A stretch of DNA of 64,000 nt from Armatimonas rosea (GCF_014202505.1 NZ_JACHGW010000002.1:744001-808000); one strand, 5' to 3'; counted from the first letter of the stretch, positions 49,430 through 58,348 are shown. Program-made: numbers and translations. The notes: generated from the letters alone by a model not told the origin.

Positions 49430-50920
49430 ATGAAGCCCCGCTCAAAGTTTATTCTGCTGGGGCTTGCGCTTGCCAGCGCTATCTGGGGAGCTTGGGCCTG
49501 GCGGCGGGCGAGGACGCCGCTTCCCCCGCTCTCCAAGTCGCTCTGGTACTGGCACCGCCCGTTTCGGCTGAAGCCCGACGAGGCCCAGCAGCTCCGTGCC
49601 GCGGGCGTGGGCGAGCTCTTTGTCCACGCGGGGCTGCTCTACCGAAGCGACAGCGACGGGGCGCTGGGGGTGACTCTCAAGCAGACCTGGCAGAGCCGCG
49701 CCGAGGGGCTCAAGGTCCACCTGGTCTTCAATGCATCGGCGGATGTGCTGGCGCGGCTGGAGAGCATCCCGGAAGAGACACTCGCGGAGGCGATCGCGGG
49801 TGCGGCTCGCACGCAGAAGCAGGCGGCGCAGAGTGTCGGGGGGGACGTCGTTGGCCTCCAGTGCGATCTCGACTTCCCGACACGCCTCCTGCCGCGCTAC
49901 GCCACGCTGCTCAGGGCCCTGCGCGCCAAGCTCCCCGGCTGGCAGCTCTCGGCGACCCTACTCACGAGCTGGTACAGCAGCCGCAACCTCGACCCTGTGC
50001 TGGACGCGCTGGACTTCTCCGTGCCGCAGTTCTACGAGTCGCAGACCCCACGGCGCTACACCGACTTCACCCCGATCTTCAGCCCCAAGGTGCTGGAGCG
50101 AGGCCTCGCGGCGGCGGGGCGGCGGGGCAAGCCGTTTCGTGCGGGGCTGCCGGCCTACGGCCACGCGCTGGTCTTCGATGGGCCGGGGCGGCTCCGGGGA
50201 ATGTACCGCGATGGCGGTGCCGACACGCTCTCTGGCGATCCCAGCTTTCGCTGCCTCCGCGCCGAGACCGACCCGCGCACCGGCAACCGCCGGCTAGAGT
50301 TCACATCGGCCCACGCGGAGGCCGTGGACTTTCGGATTCTCTTTGATCTGCCAACTCTGCTCTCGCTCCAGAGAGCGCTCGCGCTGACCACGCCAAACCG
50401 GCCCGCAAGCTGCACAGGGATCGTCCTCTTTCGCCTCCCCGAGCCCGGCGAGACCGCCACCCTGCCGCTTCCCACCCTGACCGCACTCTTGAACCATCAG
50501 ACCCCGCAGCTACGTCCGCGAGTGCGCCTCCGTACCAAGCCCGCCGCTGCCTGGAGCGCGCTGGAAGGGGGGAGTGAGGCGGGGACACTGGTCTTTGTCG
50601 ATCTGGTCAACGACGGTGACGCGGGCAGTGCGCTGGGGCCGGATACCGTCACGCTGGACCTGGAGCTTGCCTCGCCGGGCGTGCTAGAGGTCGCGCCGGG
50701 AGGCTTTTCCAAGGCGACGCTCTTTGCCGAGAGCCCCGAGCGCGTTGCGAGCCCGCTCCGCGCCACGGGCGTGCGCTGGAGCGCTGCGAACCTGGCTCCG
50801 AAGAGCGTGCTCACGGCGGGGCCGCTCCATCTAAAAGGCACCGACATCGGGGCGCTGAAGGTGCACTGGCGCGTGGTCACACAAGACGGTACAACGCCGT
50901 TGGTAGGGGAGGGGAAATGA
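49430..50920 (+). CDS. DUF3142-like protein with N-terminal membrane anchor
   Basis: 496 residues. An uncleaved or signal-type helix (KFILLGLALASAIWGAWAWR) then a TIM-barrel-like region typical of DUF3142: LWYWHRPFRLKPDEAQQLRA, AAGVGELFVHAGLLY, GGDVVGLQCDLDFPTRLLPR, YATLLRALRAKLPGWQLSAT, LDALDFSVPQFYESQTPRR. The D-x-D in QCDLDFPT may be a catalytic or ligand site, as in glycoside-hydrolase-like barrels (inference). The last 130 residues look like a beta-sandwich. Coupled to the next gene by an ATGA overlap. Confidence 0.8.
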   Translation: MKPRSKFILLGLALASAIWGAWAWRRARTPLPPLSKSLWYWHRPFRLKPDEAQQLRAAGVGELFVHAGLLYRSDSDGALGVTLKQTWQSRAEGLKVHLVFNASADVLARLESIPEETLAEAIAGAARTQKQAAQSVGGDVVGLQCDLDFPTRLLPRYATLLRALRAKLPGWQLSATLLTSWYSSRNLDPVLDALDFSVPQFYESQTPRRYTDFTPIFSPKVLERGLAAAGRRGKPFRAGLPAYGHALVFDGPGRLRGMYRDGGADTLSGDPSFRCLRAETDPRTGNRRLEFTSAHAEAVDFRILFDLPTLLSLQRALALTTPNRPASCTGIVLFRLPEPGETATLPLPTLTALLNHQTPQLRPRVRLRTKPAAAWSALEGGSEAGTLVFVDLVNDGDAGSALGPDTVTLDLELASPGVLEVAPGGFSKATLFAESPERVASPLRATGVRWSAANLAPKSVLTAGPLHLKGTDIGALKVHWRVVTQDGTTPLVGEGK

Positions 50921-53241
50921 CAAGAGGGGGCTCGGCGGTACTGGCACTCGCGGCGACACTTGCACTCACGACACCTGCGGGAGCAAGCTGGAGCGATAAC
51001 CTGGCATCGATTCACTTTAACAGCAACAAGCCTGATTTTGGTATCCCTCCGCGTCGGGGACTGATGGGTGGCGGGGAGCAAGATGACCGTCCAGGCTCGG
51101 GTTGGGGCAATGGTACGATTGAGCACGCGGAGCTGAGCTACGAGCACGACAACGAGCGTGCGGCAAACCGTCAGCGAGCCCTACGGGAAACCCAGCACCG
51201 GGCGCGTACTGCGACCGAGCGTGGAGACTGGTTGAGTGCGCGACGGCTCTGGGAGGGCTTCGCGATGCGCTTTGGAAAGAGTGGCATCGTGCAGGATCGG
51301 TGTGAGGTGCTCGTCCATACCAATCCACCTGCGGAGCCGCTCCGTCGCTATCTCGCGGCGCTCGATGCGCTCGAAGGTCCCAACACGGGCTGGAACGCCG
51401 CTCGTCGGGAGCTGGCTGCGCTTCATGCCGAGAGCACGCTGCCGCCCTGGCTCCGAGAGCATGCCGCCTACCAGCACGCTGCAGGGCTGGTGCAGTGGCT
51501 GAACTACAAAGAGGCGACCTCCCTCTGGCAGGCACAGATTCGTCAGTTTCCCGAAGGGGAGAAGCGTGAGGCGGCCTTGCTCATGATCGCCCGGGCGTGC
51601 CTGCTCCACAAAGCCATCCCCGATAGTGTCCGTACAGGCCGCGCCGCCACCGAGCAGCTCTTGCGTGCTTTCCCGCAAACGCGGTTCCGTGTCGCTGCCC
51701 GTGGCTTGCTCGCCCGTGCCGACCTCGACGAAGGGCGCTACGAGGCCGCCGCGACCACCTACTGCGCCCTCAACGACGGCGACTCGATCGCGGCGGTGCG
51801 GCGGCAGTTTCAAAACACGGCGGCGGAGCCACGCCTGCGCACTCTCCAGCTCATCGCCTACCTCCGCGCCCTGCCCCAAGCCACCGATTTTCGCGCCTAC
51901 CGCTTCGCCGTCAAGGGCATCTCCCACTCGCTGGCTCTCTTCAAGCCGGACACGGGCAGAGTCTTTCTGGAGCGGCTGGTGCGCGAGCCGGAGCTCGCTG
52001 CGCCCTACTTCTACTTCCGGCTCTACCACTGCGACAACAAGCCCGCTGACCTGGTGCGCCTGACCCTGCTGGCAGATCGGATCGCAGCGCGGGAGGCACT
52101 CCCGCCGGTGGTGCGTGTGCGGCTTGCGGAGCTCTACTACCAGGCTCATGCCTACCGTCGTGCTGCGACTTGGGCTAGCTCAGCAACCGGCATGGCCGAT
52201 GAGAAAGTTCGCGCCCGGGCGCTCTACGTACGGGCGGGGAGCCGCTACCGCCAGAAGCGCTTCGAGGAGGCGCGGGCAGATCTTGAGCAGGTTCTGACGC
52301 GCTGTCCCCGCAGCAATATCCGCCACGCGACCCGTGAGCTACTTGCCTTGGTGGCGGAGGCACAGGGGGACTTGCCCACCGCGCTGGACCAGTACCTCGC
52401 GCTGGACTACCGCGACGACTATGCCTACCTCATCGATGCGCGCCTGCCGATTGCGACTCTCGAGAGCTACCAGCGCACCCGCACCCACCACAAAGAGCTC
52501 CTTGCCTATAGCATCGCCCTGCGCCACCTGCGGATCGAGCAGTGGGCGCAGGCCCGGCGCTGGCTAGCCCGTGTACCTGCGAAGTCCTACGCCGCCTTTG
52601 CCCTCCCCGAGAGCTACAAAGACGAGTGGTGGGCGGAGTCTCTCCACCCAACTCGTCAGACCCTGGAGAGCCTGGCGTTTCTGGACCTGAAGTCCAAGCA
52701 GGCACGGGGTGCCGAGGCGAAGGCGGCGGCACGCTTTGCCTACGCGCGGGCCTACTACACGCAGGGGCTCCTTCAGCTCTACAATGCGCCGCTCTGGCAG
52801 GGTGAGCGCATGTTTGCCTTCAACTACTTCTGGAACCGTGATGTCGCGACTCCTGCCGATGATAGAGCGGTCCAGCGCTACATGTACCAGCACGAGGTCT
52901 ATGCCCACACCCGGCAGATCTGTCTGGAGATTGCTGCCGACTACCCCCAGACAAAGAGCGCACCCGCCGCGCTCTACCGCGCTGCCTGTGCCGCCGAGAA
53001 GCTAGAGCACCTCAATGAGTGGTGGCGCACCGATGAAAAGGGACGCTGGTGGGCGGCCGACAGCGGCTGGGACGAGGGCAAGGTGCGCCGCCGCAACCAC
53101 CCCCTCCTCGACCATCGCAAGGAAGCCTCTCAGCTCATGGCACTTTTCGTCCGGCGCTACCCCAAGCACCCATTGGCAAAAGATGCTCGCAAGTACGCCG
53201 ATGTCTTTGTGGGCAAGGGGGAGCCTGCTGAGGAGAGCTAG
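50917..53241 (+). CDS. Secreted TPR-like helical protein
   Basis: 774 residues. Signal peptide MTRGGSAVLALAATLALTTP with cleavage near ASA/GAS at about 24-26. The rest is tetratricopeptide-like: ALYVRAGSRYRQKRFEEARA, DLEQVLTRCPRSNIRHATRE, ARGLLARADLDEGRYEAAAT and FQNTAAEPRLRTLQLIAYLR. A late segment (LFVRRYPKHPLAKDARKYAD) matches YbgF/BamD-type TPR endings. Probably periplasmic and working with the DUF3142 protein, whose stop overlaps its ATG. Its 3' end overlaps the convergent gene by four bases. Confidence 0.78.
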   Translation: MTRGGSAVLALAATLALTTPAGASWSDNLASIHFNSNKPDFGIPPRRGLMGGGEQDDRPGSGWGNGTIEHAELSYEHDNERAANRQRALRETQHRARTATERGDWLSARRLWEGFAMRFGKSGIVQDRCEVLVHTNPPAEPLRRYLAALDALEGPNTGWNAARRELAALHAESTLPPWLREHAAYQHAAGLVQWLNYKEATSLWQAQIRQFPEGEKREAALLMIARACLLHKAIPDSVRTGRAATEQLLRAFPQTRFRVAARGLLARADLDEGRYEAAATTYCALNDGDSIAAVRRQFQNTAAEPRLRTLQLIAYLRALPQATDFRAYRFAVKGISHSLALFKPDTGRVFLERLVREPELAAPYFYFRLYHCDNKPADLVRLTLLADRIAAREALPPVVRVRLAELYYQAHAYRRAATWASSATGMADEKVRARALYVRAGSRYRQKRFEEARADLEQVLTRCPRSNIRHATRELLALVAEAQGDLPTALDQYLALDYRDDYAYLIDARLPIATLESYQRTRTHHKELLAYSIALRHLRIEQWAQARRWLARVPAKSYAAFALPESYKDEWWAESLHPTRQTLESLAFLDLKSKQARGAEAKAAARFAYARAYYTQGLLQLYNAPLWQGERMFAFNYFWNRDVATPADDRAVQRYMYQHEVYAHTRQICLEIAADYPQTKSAPAALYRAACAAEKLEHLNEWWRTDEKGRWWAADSGWDEGKVRRRNHPLLDHRKEASQLMALFVRRYPKHPLAKDARKYADVFVGKGEPAEES

Positions 53242-53996
53242 CGGAGGCGGTAGCGCGTGCCGTGGTAGGCAAGCTGGAGCTGGCCGGTCTTGCGGCTCCA
53301 GCCCACGGTAAGAAACCCGGTGGGAGTAGGGGGCGGGACATGCCAGCCGTCGAACGGCGGCTCCGGTGCGGCCGCAACCTCGCGTAGCTGGCTCCCATCG
53401 GTGCGGCTGAGCCAGACCTCCCACATCCGGTGGGGAGGGAAGCGGTCTGCCAGGGGTGGGGAGAAGCGCCGCAAGAGCCCGATCCCGGGGCGCTCGTACT
53501 CGCTGACAAAGCACCAGGCAACCTGCTGGCCATCGGGGGAGAGAACGCCGTCTGCGACTGTCCGCACGGTCTTGGGCAGGGGAAGACGTGTTGTTTGGGG
53601 TGGGGCGATGCCATGCTCACCAATGCCAAATGCGGTGATCGCGGCGACCTCCGGGTTCTTGGGGCGTGCTGTCGGAAAGCCTGGCTCGTAGACCACCGCG
53701 CGGAGGTCGGGGGTAATTCCCAGCAGATGCCCCGTGGGCTTATCGACATGGTGCGCGACCTCTTCTGTGGCCCGCACGAGCTGGTAGACCCCACCCGGCT
53801 CCAGCCGAAGCTCGCGGCCCGAGCCATCGGGGAGGAGCTGCTCATTGGCCGAGGTGAGCCAGGTCCCCTCGGGCTCACAGGCCACCAGATCGCCCGGAAT
53901 CCGAACGAGCCGCTCGCCGACTTGGAGCGTGAGCGTAAACGCCACCGCCACGACAGCACCGAGCAAGAGGACGAGATGGCGATTTCGGCGTGACAT
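53238..53996 (-). CDS. Membrane-anchored protein with propeller-like repeats
   Basis: 252 residues. An N-terminal helix (HLVLLLGAVVAVAFTLTLQV) is followed by short beta-rich units: GDLVACEPEGTWLTSANEQL, LGITPDLRAVVYEPGF, GVLSPDGQQVAWCFVSEYE and MWEVWLSRTDGSQLREVAAA. The S-P-D-G-x-x-V-A-W and S-R-T-D-G-S-Q patterns resemble PD40/TolB blades, but only about four are visible, so it would be an incomplete or small propeller. Its start codon lies in the palindromic promoter it shares with the glycoside hydrolase gene. Confidence 0.6.
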   Translation of the reverse strand: MSRRNRHLVLLLGAVVAVAFTLTLQVGERLVRIPGDLVACEPEGTWLTSANEQLLPDGSGRELRLEPGGVYQLVRATEEVAHHVDKPTGHLLGITPDLRAVVYEPGFPTARPKNPEVAAITAFGIGEHGIAPPQTTRLPLPKTVRTVADGVLSPDGQQVAWCFVSEYERPGIGLLRRFSPPLADRFPPHRMWEVWLSRTDGSQLREVAAAPEPPFDGWHVPPPTPTGFLTVGWSRKTGQLQLAYHGTRYRLR

Positions 53997-54025
53997 ATGT
54001 CATTCTACCGGTAAAATGGCATATG
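53994..54025. promoter_or_regulatory. Palindromic bidirectional leaderless promoter
   Basis: The 32 bases from one ATG to the other form an inverted repeat. The left half CATATGTCATTCTACC equals the reverse complement of the right half at 14 of 16 positions, centred on ACCGGT. Each arm holds a -10-like hexamer, TAGAAT leftward (54002-54007) and TAAAAT rightward (54012-54017), five bases from its start codon. For the rightward gene GTGACA at 53990-53995 could be a -35 element. A dyad regulator might also bind here. Confidence 0.7.
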
Positions 54026-56707
54026 GACCGACGTCGTTTTTTGCAGTCAACGGCCCTGGGGGTATGGACAATGAGTGAGCCGGAGCAGCCGCAGGAGCCC
54101 GCCCGTGGCTGGGAGCTACGCCGCGAGGGGGCCAAAGAGTGGAAGCCCGCGACGGTTCCCGGTTGCTGGGAGCGCGATGGCATCCCCGGCGCGGTCTGTG
54201 GCCCTGTCTGGTACCGAACCGCCCCCCCCGCTCCCACGAGTGGGGGAGCAGGGACACGGCTCTGGTGGGAGCTGGATGCGGTCTCGTACCACTGTGAGGG
54301 CTTCGCGGATGGAGCAAAGATCGGGGAGCACACGGGGCTCTGGGATGCCTTTGCCTGGGAGCTTCCCGCCGGCGCACGCGAGCTGACCCTCAAGGTGGAG
54401 AAGCCCGGCAACGAGCGCTTTCCGGTCAAACAAACCCTCGCGGGCTTTCTTCCCTATGTCTGGGGAACCTGGGGCGGCCCCTGGCAAGATGTCCGAGTCC
54501 GCGCCACCGGCCCCGCACGCATCCAGTCGGTGTTTGCGTTGGGGGAGTTGTCGGGGCGGCTCAGTGGCGATATTGAGCTGGATGTCGCGCCGGGAGCCGC
54601 GGCGACCTTGGAGCTTCGCCTGAGCGATGCGGAAGGCAAAGTGGTAGTGGGCCGCACTCTGCAGGCCTCAGGCTCGGGGAAGGTGCCTTTTGAGCTGCAG
54701 CTCGCCAAGCCGCAGCTCTGGAGCCCGGAGTCGCCGACTTGTTATCTCCTGACGGTTGTTGTGGGAGTGGGGGGGCGCCTCTCGGACCAGCAGACACGCA
54801 CGGTGGGCTTTCGCAAGCTACAAGTCGAGGGTGACCGTATCCTGCTCAACGACCAGCCGATCTACTTCCGCGCTCCGCTCTCCTGGGGCTGGTACGAGCA
54901 GAGCATGGCACCCAACCCTCCGCTGGAGGTCTTTGAGCAGGAGCTCAAGAAGCTCAAGGCCCTGGGCTTTAACGGGATGAAGCTCTGTCTCTGGATTCCC
55001 CCCCGCCGCTACTTCGAGCTGGCGGACCGCCTGGGAGTCCTGCTCTGGGTGGAGCTGCCGCTCTGGCTCCCGGAGAAGAGCGCGTTTTTCACGCAGCAGA
55101 CCCCGGGCGAGTACGAGCGGATCGTGCGGCAGATCGGGGATCACCCCTCGATCGTGCTCTGGACGATCGGCTGTGAGCTGGGGGAGGGGCTGGACACGGC
55201 GTTTCAGGGAAAGCTCTATGCCCAGGTGAAGAAGCAGACCGGCTCGACCCTGGTGCGGGACAACTCGGGCTCGGCGGAGTGCTACGGCGGCCCGCTCCCC
55301 GAGCACGCCGACTACTGGGACTTTCACCTCTACTGTGACCTGCCCTTCGCCCGCACTACTTTCGACGCCTTCGCGCCCCGCTGGCGCGAGCGCCAGCCCT
55401 TTCTCTTTGGCGAGTTCGCCGACCAGGACGCGCTCCGGGACCTGCCCGCGATCCTCAAGCGGGATAAAACTCCGCCCTGGTGGACCCTGAGCGATCCCCA
55501 GAGAAACCCCAAGGGAGTCCGCTGGGAGTATGCGGTCACCGAGCAGCGCAAGGCACTGGAGGAGAATGGCCTGCTCCCACGCCTGGCGGAGCTGCGGGAG
55601 TCGAGCGCAAAGCAGGCGCTCCTGGCACGCAAGCACACGCTGGAGCTCACCCGCTCCTACCCCTTCACCACGGGCTATGTTGTCACCGGCCTCTGCGATA
55701 CGCCCATCACCACCGCCGGCCTCTACGACGACCTGGGAGAGCTGCGCTATGACCCGTCGGCGTTCAACGGCGACACGGTGCTCTTTATCGAGCCGGACCG
55801 GGGCCGTGCCTGGACCGCGGGGGGGGATCGTCCCGCCTGGCCGGACCGCTGGGGAGTCCGTGTGGGCGAGAAGGTGCGGCGGCATGTCGGGGTCTCGCAC
55901 TTTGGCAAGGGGCTGGGGCCGGGCGCGGTCCTGCGCTGGAGCACGAGCACGGGGCAGAGCGGGCAGCTGACCCTGGCACCGCTGACGACCGGCGAGGTCA
56001 AGGAGCTGGGGCTGATCGAGTTTGTGGCACCCGAGAAGGCGCAGAAGCTAACCCTCACCGTGGAGCTCACCGCGGCGGGAAAGACCCTCTCCCAGAACAC
56101 CTGGCCGCTGTGGGCCTTTGAGACGCCGCGGACGGGGCAGAGTGTCTCGCTCTACGATCCCTTTCAGGTGCTCAAGGGCTTCCCCGAGGCTACTCGCTGG
56201 CAGGTGGCACCGCAGACACCGCTTCCCTTGGGGCTGGGAGGGCCGGGGATTGTCGTGACTACCACCTGGAGCGATGCCTTGCTGACCTTCGCTCAGAACG
56301 GAGGGCGGGTTCTCTACCTCCAGCCCAACGCCGCGACCGGGCTCCGCGCGACCGAGCTTCCATTCTTCCGCGAGGCGCTACGGCTCTTTGAGAACCACCC
56401 GAGCTGGGGGAGCTTTCCGCACGAGAAGACAACGGACCTGCTGTTCTATGGGCTCGCCAGCGACTGTGCCTTGGAGCTCGATGCCCTGCAGAGCTTCGGC
56501 GTGGCCCTCACCCCCATCCTGACTCGGGTGGACGCGCGGACATCGAAGCTTCATTCCTATATCTGTGAGGCGCAGGTGGGGGCAGGTAAGCTCCTGCTGA
56601 CCACTCTACGCCCCTACGGTGGCCTAGGAGACCAGCCCTCCGGCCTTGAGCGCGCGACTTGCGGGGTAGCTCTCTTACGCGCTTGGCTGGAGTGGCTGGC
56701 TCGGTGA
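54023..56707 (+). CDS. Glycoside hydrolase family 2-like protein
   Basis: 894 residues with a twin-arginine-like start (MDRRRFLQSTALGVWTM), so probably exported. Domain order of GH2: sugar-binding jelly roll (about 20-140, VPGCWERDGIPGAVCGPVWY), immunoglobulin-like domain (about 150-250), TIM barrel (about 265-560), then extra beta domains. The barrel has IVLWTIGCELGEG at about 379-391, where the usual N-E acid/base pair is C-E, and FLFGEFADQD near 463 where the nucleophile is expected. beta-Galactosidase, glucuronidase or mannosidase activity is possible; the altered residue leaves activity in doubt. ATG 54023 is fixed by the promoter palindrome. Confidence 0.8.
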   Translation: MDRRRFLQSTALGVWTMSEPEQPQEPARGWELRREGAKEWKPATVPGCWERDGIPGAVCGPVWYRTAPPAPTSGGAGTRLWWELDAVSYHCEGFADGAKIGEHTGLWDAFAWELPAGARELTLKVEKPGNERFPVKQTLAGFLPYVWGTWGGPWQDVRVRATGPARIQSVFALGELSGRLSGDIELDVAPGAAATLELRLSDAEGKVVVGRTLQASGSGKVPFELQLAKPQLWSPESPTCYLLTVVVGVGGRLSDQQTRTVGFRKLQVEGDRILLNDQPIYFRAPLSWGWYEQSMAPNPPLEVFEQELKKLKALGFNGMKLCLWIPPRRYFELADRLGVLLWVELPLWLPEKSAFFTQQTPGEYERIVRQIGDHPSIVLWTIGCELGEGLDTAFQGKLYAQVKKQTGSTLVRDNSGSAECYGGPLPEHADYWDFHLYCDLPFARTTFDAFAPRWRERQPFLFGEFADQDALRDLPAILKRDKTPPWWTLSDPQRNPKGVRWEYAVTEQRKALEENGLLPRLAELRESSAKQALLARKHTLELTRSYPFTTGYVVTGLCDTPITTAGLYDDLGELRYDPSAFNGDTVLFIEPDRGRAWTAGGDRPAWPDRWGVRVGEKVRRHVGVSHFGKGLGPGAVLRWSTSTGQSGQLTLAPLTTGEVKELGLIEFVAPEKAQKLTLTVELTAAGKTLSQNTWPLWAFETPRTGQSVSLYDPFQVLKGFPEATRWQVAPQTPLPLGLGGPGIVVTTTWSDALLTFAQNGGRVLYLQPNAATGLRATELPFFREALRLFENHPSWGSFPHEKTTDLLFYGLASDCALELDALQSFGVALTPILTRVDARTSKLHSYICEAQVGAGKLLLTTLRPYGGLGDQPSGLERATCGVALLRAWLEWLAR

Positions 56708-56711
56708 CGGG

Positions 56712-56999
56712 CTACATCTTTTTCTTGTCGCCCGACATCTTGGACTTATCTGCCATCTTGCTGCCCATCTTTCCCATCTTGGTTTTCTCGGCGGCATGCA
56801 TCTTCTTGCAAGCGGCACACTCGGTGGGCTTGCCCATTTTCTTGGTCAGCTTGGCACACTCGGCGCACTGCATCTTGCCGGCCATCTTTTTCTCGCCGCC
56901 CATCTTATCCATCTTGCCCATCTTGTCTTGAGCGAAGCTGGGGCTGAGCAGGGTGCCGAGGGTCAGGGCTACAGTGGCCAGGGTGAGTAGGTTCTTCAT
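56712..56999 (-). CDS. Small secreted Met/Lys/Cys-rich protein
   Basis: 95 residues. Signal peptide MKNLLTLATVALTLGTLLSP with cleavage after SFA. The mature part is low in complexity, with M-G-K-M, M-D-K-M, K-M-x-x-D-K type repeats, and has two Cys pairs in AECAKL and ECAACKKMH, spaced to bind a metal or form disulfides. Methionine-rich secreted proteins often bind copper or silver, which is only a guess here. It lies alone, ending four bases after the GH2-like gene on the opposite strand. The 114-base gap upstream shows no clear promoter. Confidence 0.7.
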   Translation of the reverse strand: MKNLLTLATVALTLGTLLSPSFAQDKMGKMDKMGGEKKMAGKMQCAECAKLTKKMGKPTECAACKKMHAAEKTKMGKMGSKMADKSKMSGDKKKM

Positions 57000-57098
57000 G
57001 ATTGTTTCTTGTCTCCAGGGTTCGGGAATGTCCCGTCTGCTCAAGAAACAAACCAGAAACCCGAAAAGTTCAGAGCTTCGAAAAAATCTTCTGGGTGG

Positions 57099-57104
57099 TA
57101 AAAT
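57099..57104 (+). promoter_or_regulatory. Probable -10 element for tdh
   Basis: TAAAAT nine bases (TAGGACAGT) before ATG 57114. Confidence 0.5.
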
Positions 57105-57113
57105 TAGGACAGT

Positions 57114-58157
57114 ATGAAAGCTATTGTCAAGTCCCTCGCCGGGGAGGGTGCCACGCTCCAGGATGTCCCTACCCTCACTACCGCGCCCTTTGGGCATGTT
57201 CTGATCAAAGTACAGTCCGTTGCCATCTGTGGCACGGACTTTCATGTTTATAGCTGGGATGCCTGGGCTGCGGGCCGGGTCAAGCCGCCCGTGATCATGG
57301 GCCATGAGTTCTCCGGGACAATTGTCGAGGTGGGCGAGGGGGTGACCAGCCTGAAGGTGGGGGACTTTGTCTCCGGGGAGTCGCACAAGGTCTGTGGGCA
57401 CTGCCTCCAGTGCCGCACGGGCCAGGGGCATGTCTGCCGCAACACGCAGATCTTTGGGGTGGATACTGATGGCTGCTTCCGTGAGTTCTTCGCGGTCCCT
57501 GAGGCCAGCGTGATCAAGAACGACCCGCGCATTCCCCCGCACATCGCTTGCCTCCAGGACCCGCTGGGCAACGCGGTCCATGCGGCGATGCAGGGCGAGC
57601 TGGCCGGGCGCAGTGTCGCCGTGCTGGGCTGTGGTCCCATTGGGCTGTTTGGGGTGGCGGTCTGCCGAGCACTGGGCGCGGGCGTGGTCTTTGCCTCGGA
57701 CACGTCGCGGTATCGCCTAGAACTGGCCCAAAAAGTGGGCGCGGATCACCTTTTCCAGATTCCCGGCGATGACTTGGAGGCTGCCGTCCTCGATACCACC
57801 GATGGCCAAGGGGTCGATGTGGTGCTGGAGATGAGCGGTGCGCCGCCCGCGATCCAGCAGGCCATGCGCCTCGCCCGCCCCGGTGGCCGCGTCTCGCTCA
57901 TGGGGATTCCGTCGCGCCCGGTGGAGCTGCGTATCTCGGAGGACATTATCTTCAAAGGCCTGACACTCCATGGCGTGGTCGGCCGCCGTCTCTACGAGAC
58001 CTGGACCACAATGCAGAGCCTGCTGGCCAACAACCGCATCAATGTCGAGCCGATCCTCACCCACCACCTGCCCTTTGCGGACTTCGAGCAGGGGATGGAC
58101 CTGATGCGCTCCGGGCAGTGCGGCAAGGTCGTGCTGGATGTCAGCACCGCCGATTAG
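57114..58157 (+). CDS. tdh: L-threonine 3-dehydrogenase
   Basis: 347 residues, zinc medium-chain dehydrogenase. The catalytic zinc ligands are Cys39 in AICGTDFHVYSWD, His64 and Glu65 in MGHEFSGTIV. The structural zinc cysteines are 94, 97, 100 and 108 (VCGHCLQCRTGQGHVC). The Rossmann motif is VLGCGPIGLFGVAVCRALGA, and the end ILTHHLPFADFEQGMDLMRS continues to GKVVLD, as in E. coli Tdh. It oxidises threonine to 2-amino-3-ketobutyrate with NAD; kbl is not nearby. The last residues VSTAD come from the first hairpin of element C, which also holds the stop codon. Confidence 0.92.
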   Translation: MKAIVKSLAGEGATLQDVPTLTTAPFGHVLIKVQSVAICGTDFHVYSWDAWAAGRVKPPVIMGHEFSGTIVEVGEGVTSLKVGDFVSGESHKVCGHCLQCRTGQGHVCRNTQIFGVDTDGCFREFFAVPEASVIKNDPRIPPHIACLQDPLGNAVHAAMQGELAGRSVAVLGCGPIGLFGVAVCRALGAGVVFASDTSRYRLELAQKVGADHLFQIPGDDLEAAVLDTTDGQGVDVVLEMSGAPPAIQQAMRLARPGGRVSLMGIPSRPVELRISEDIIFKGLTLHGVVGRRLYETWTTMQSLLANNRINVEPILTHHLPFADFEQGMDLMRSGQCGKVVLDVSTAD

Positions 58158-58336
58158 AACGGCGGTGCTGGAGAGCGTCGTGCCCCCCCGATCAGAACGG
58201 GGGGGCTGGAGAGCCTTCGGCTGCGAAGGCCGTTCCGGCCATACCGAATTATGGCCGAAGGCCTTTGTGTCCGAGGCACGAGGACAGCAAGACGCCCCCG
58301 TTTATGGGGGCGAGACGCCCCCCTCCCACGGGGGCG
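58143..58336. repeat. Palindromic intergenic element C
   Basis: Begins inside tdh: AGCACCGCCG (58143-58152) pairs with 58160-58169, and the stop TAG lies in the loop. A second hairpin, CCCCCCCG...CGGGGGGG, is at about 58184-58206. 58206-58252 equals the reverse complement of part of D (45 of 47). 58262-58299 matches B (37 of 38). A GACGCCCCCG/TGGGGGCG hairpin at 58291-58312 and another at about 58313-58336 close it. It is thus a composite of the A/B and D types. Ends just before the promoter of the next gene. Confidence 0.9.
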
Positions 58337-58337
58337 A

Positions 58338-58343
58338 TAAAAT
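58338..58343 (+). promoter_or_regulatory. Probable -10 element, leaderless start at 58349
   Basis: TAAAAT five bases (AGCCT) before ATG 58349, abutting element C. The string GATAAAATAG recurs before the next gene (59013-59022). Confidence 0.6.
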
Positions 58344-58348
58344 AGCCT

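Noticed and set aside
54818-55900. Minus-strand open frame of 360 codons
   Set aside because: Antisense to the GH2-like gene; no start signal or recognisable product.
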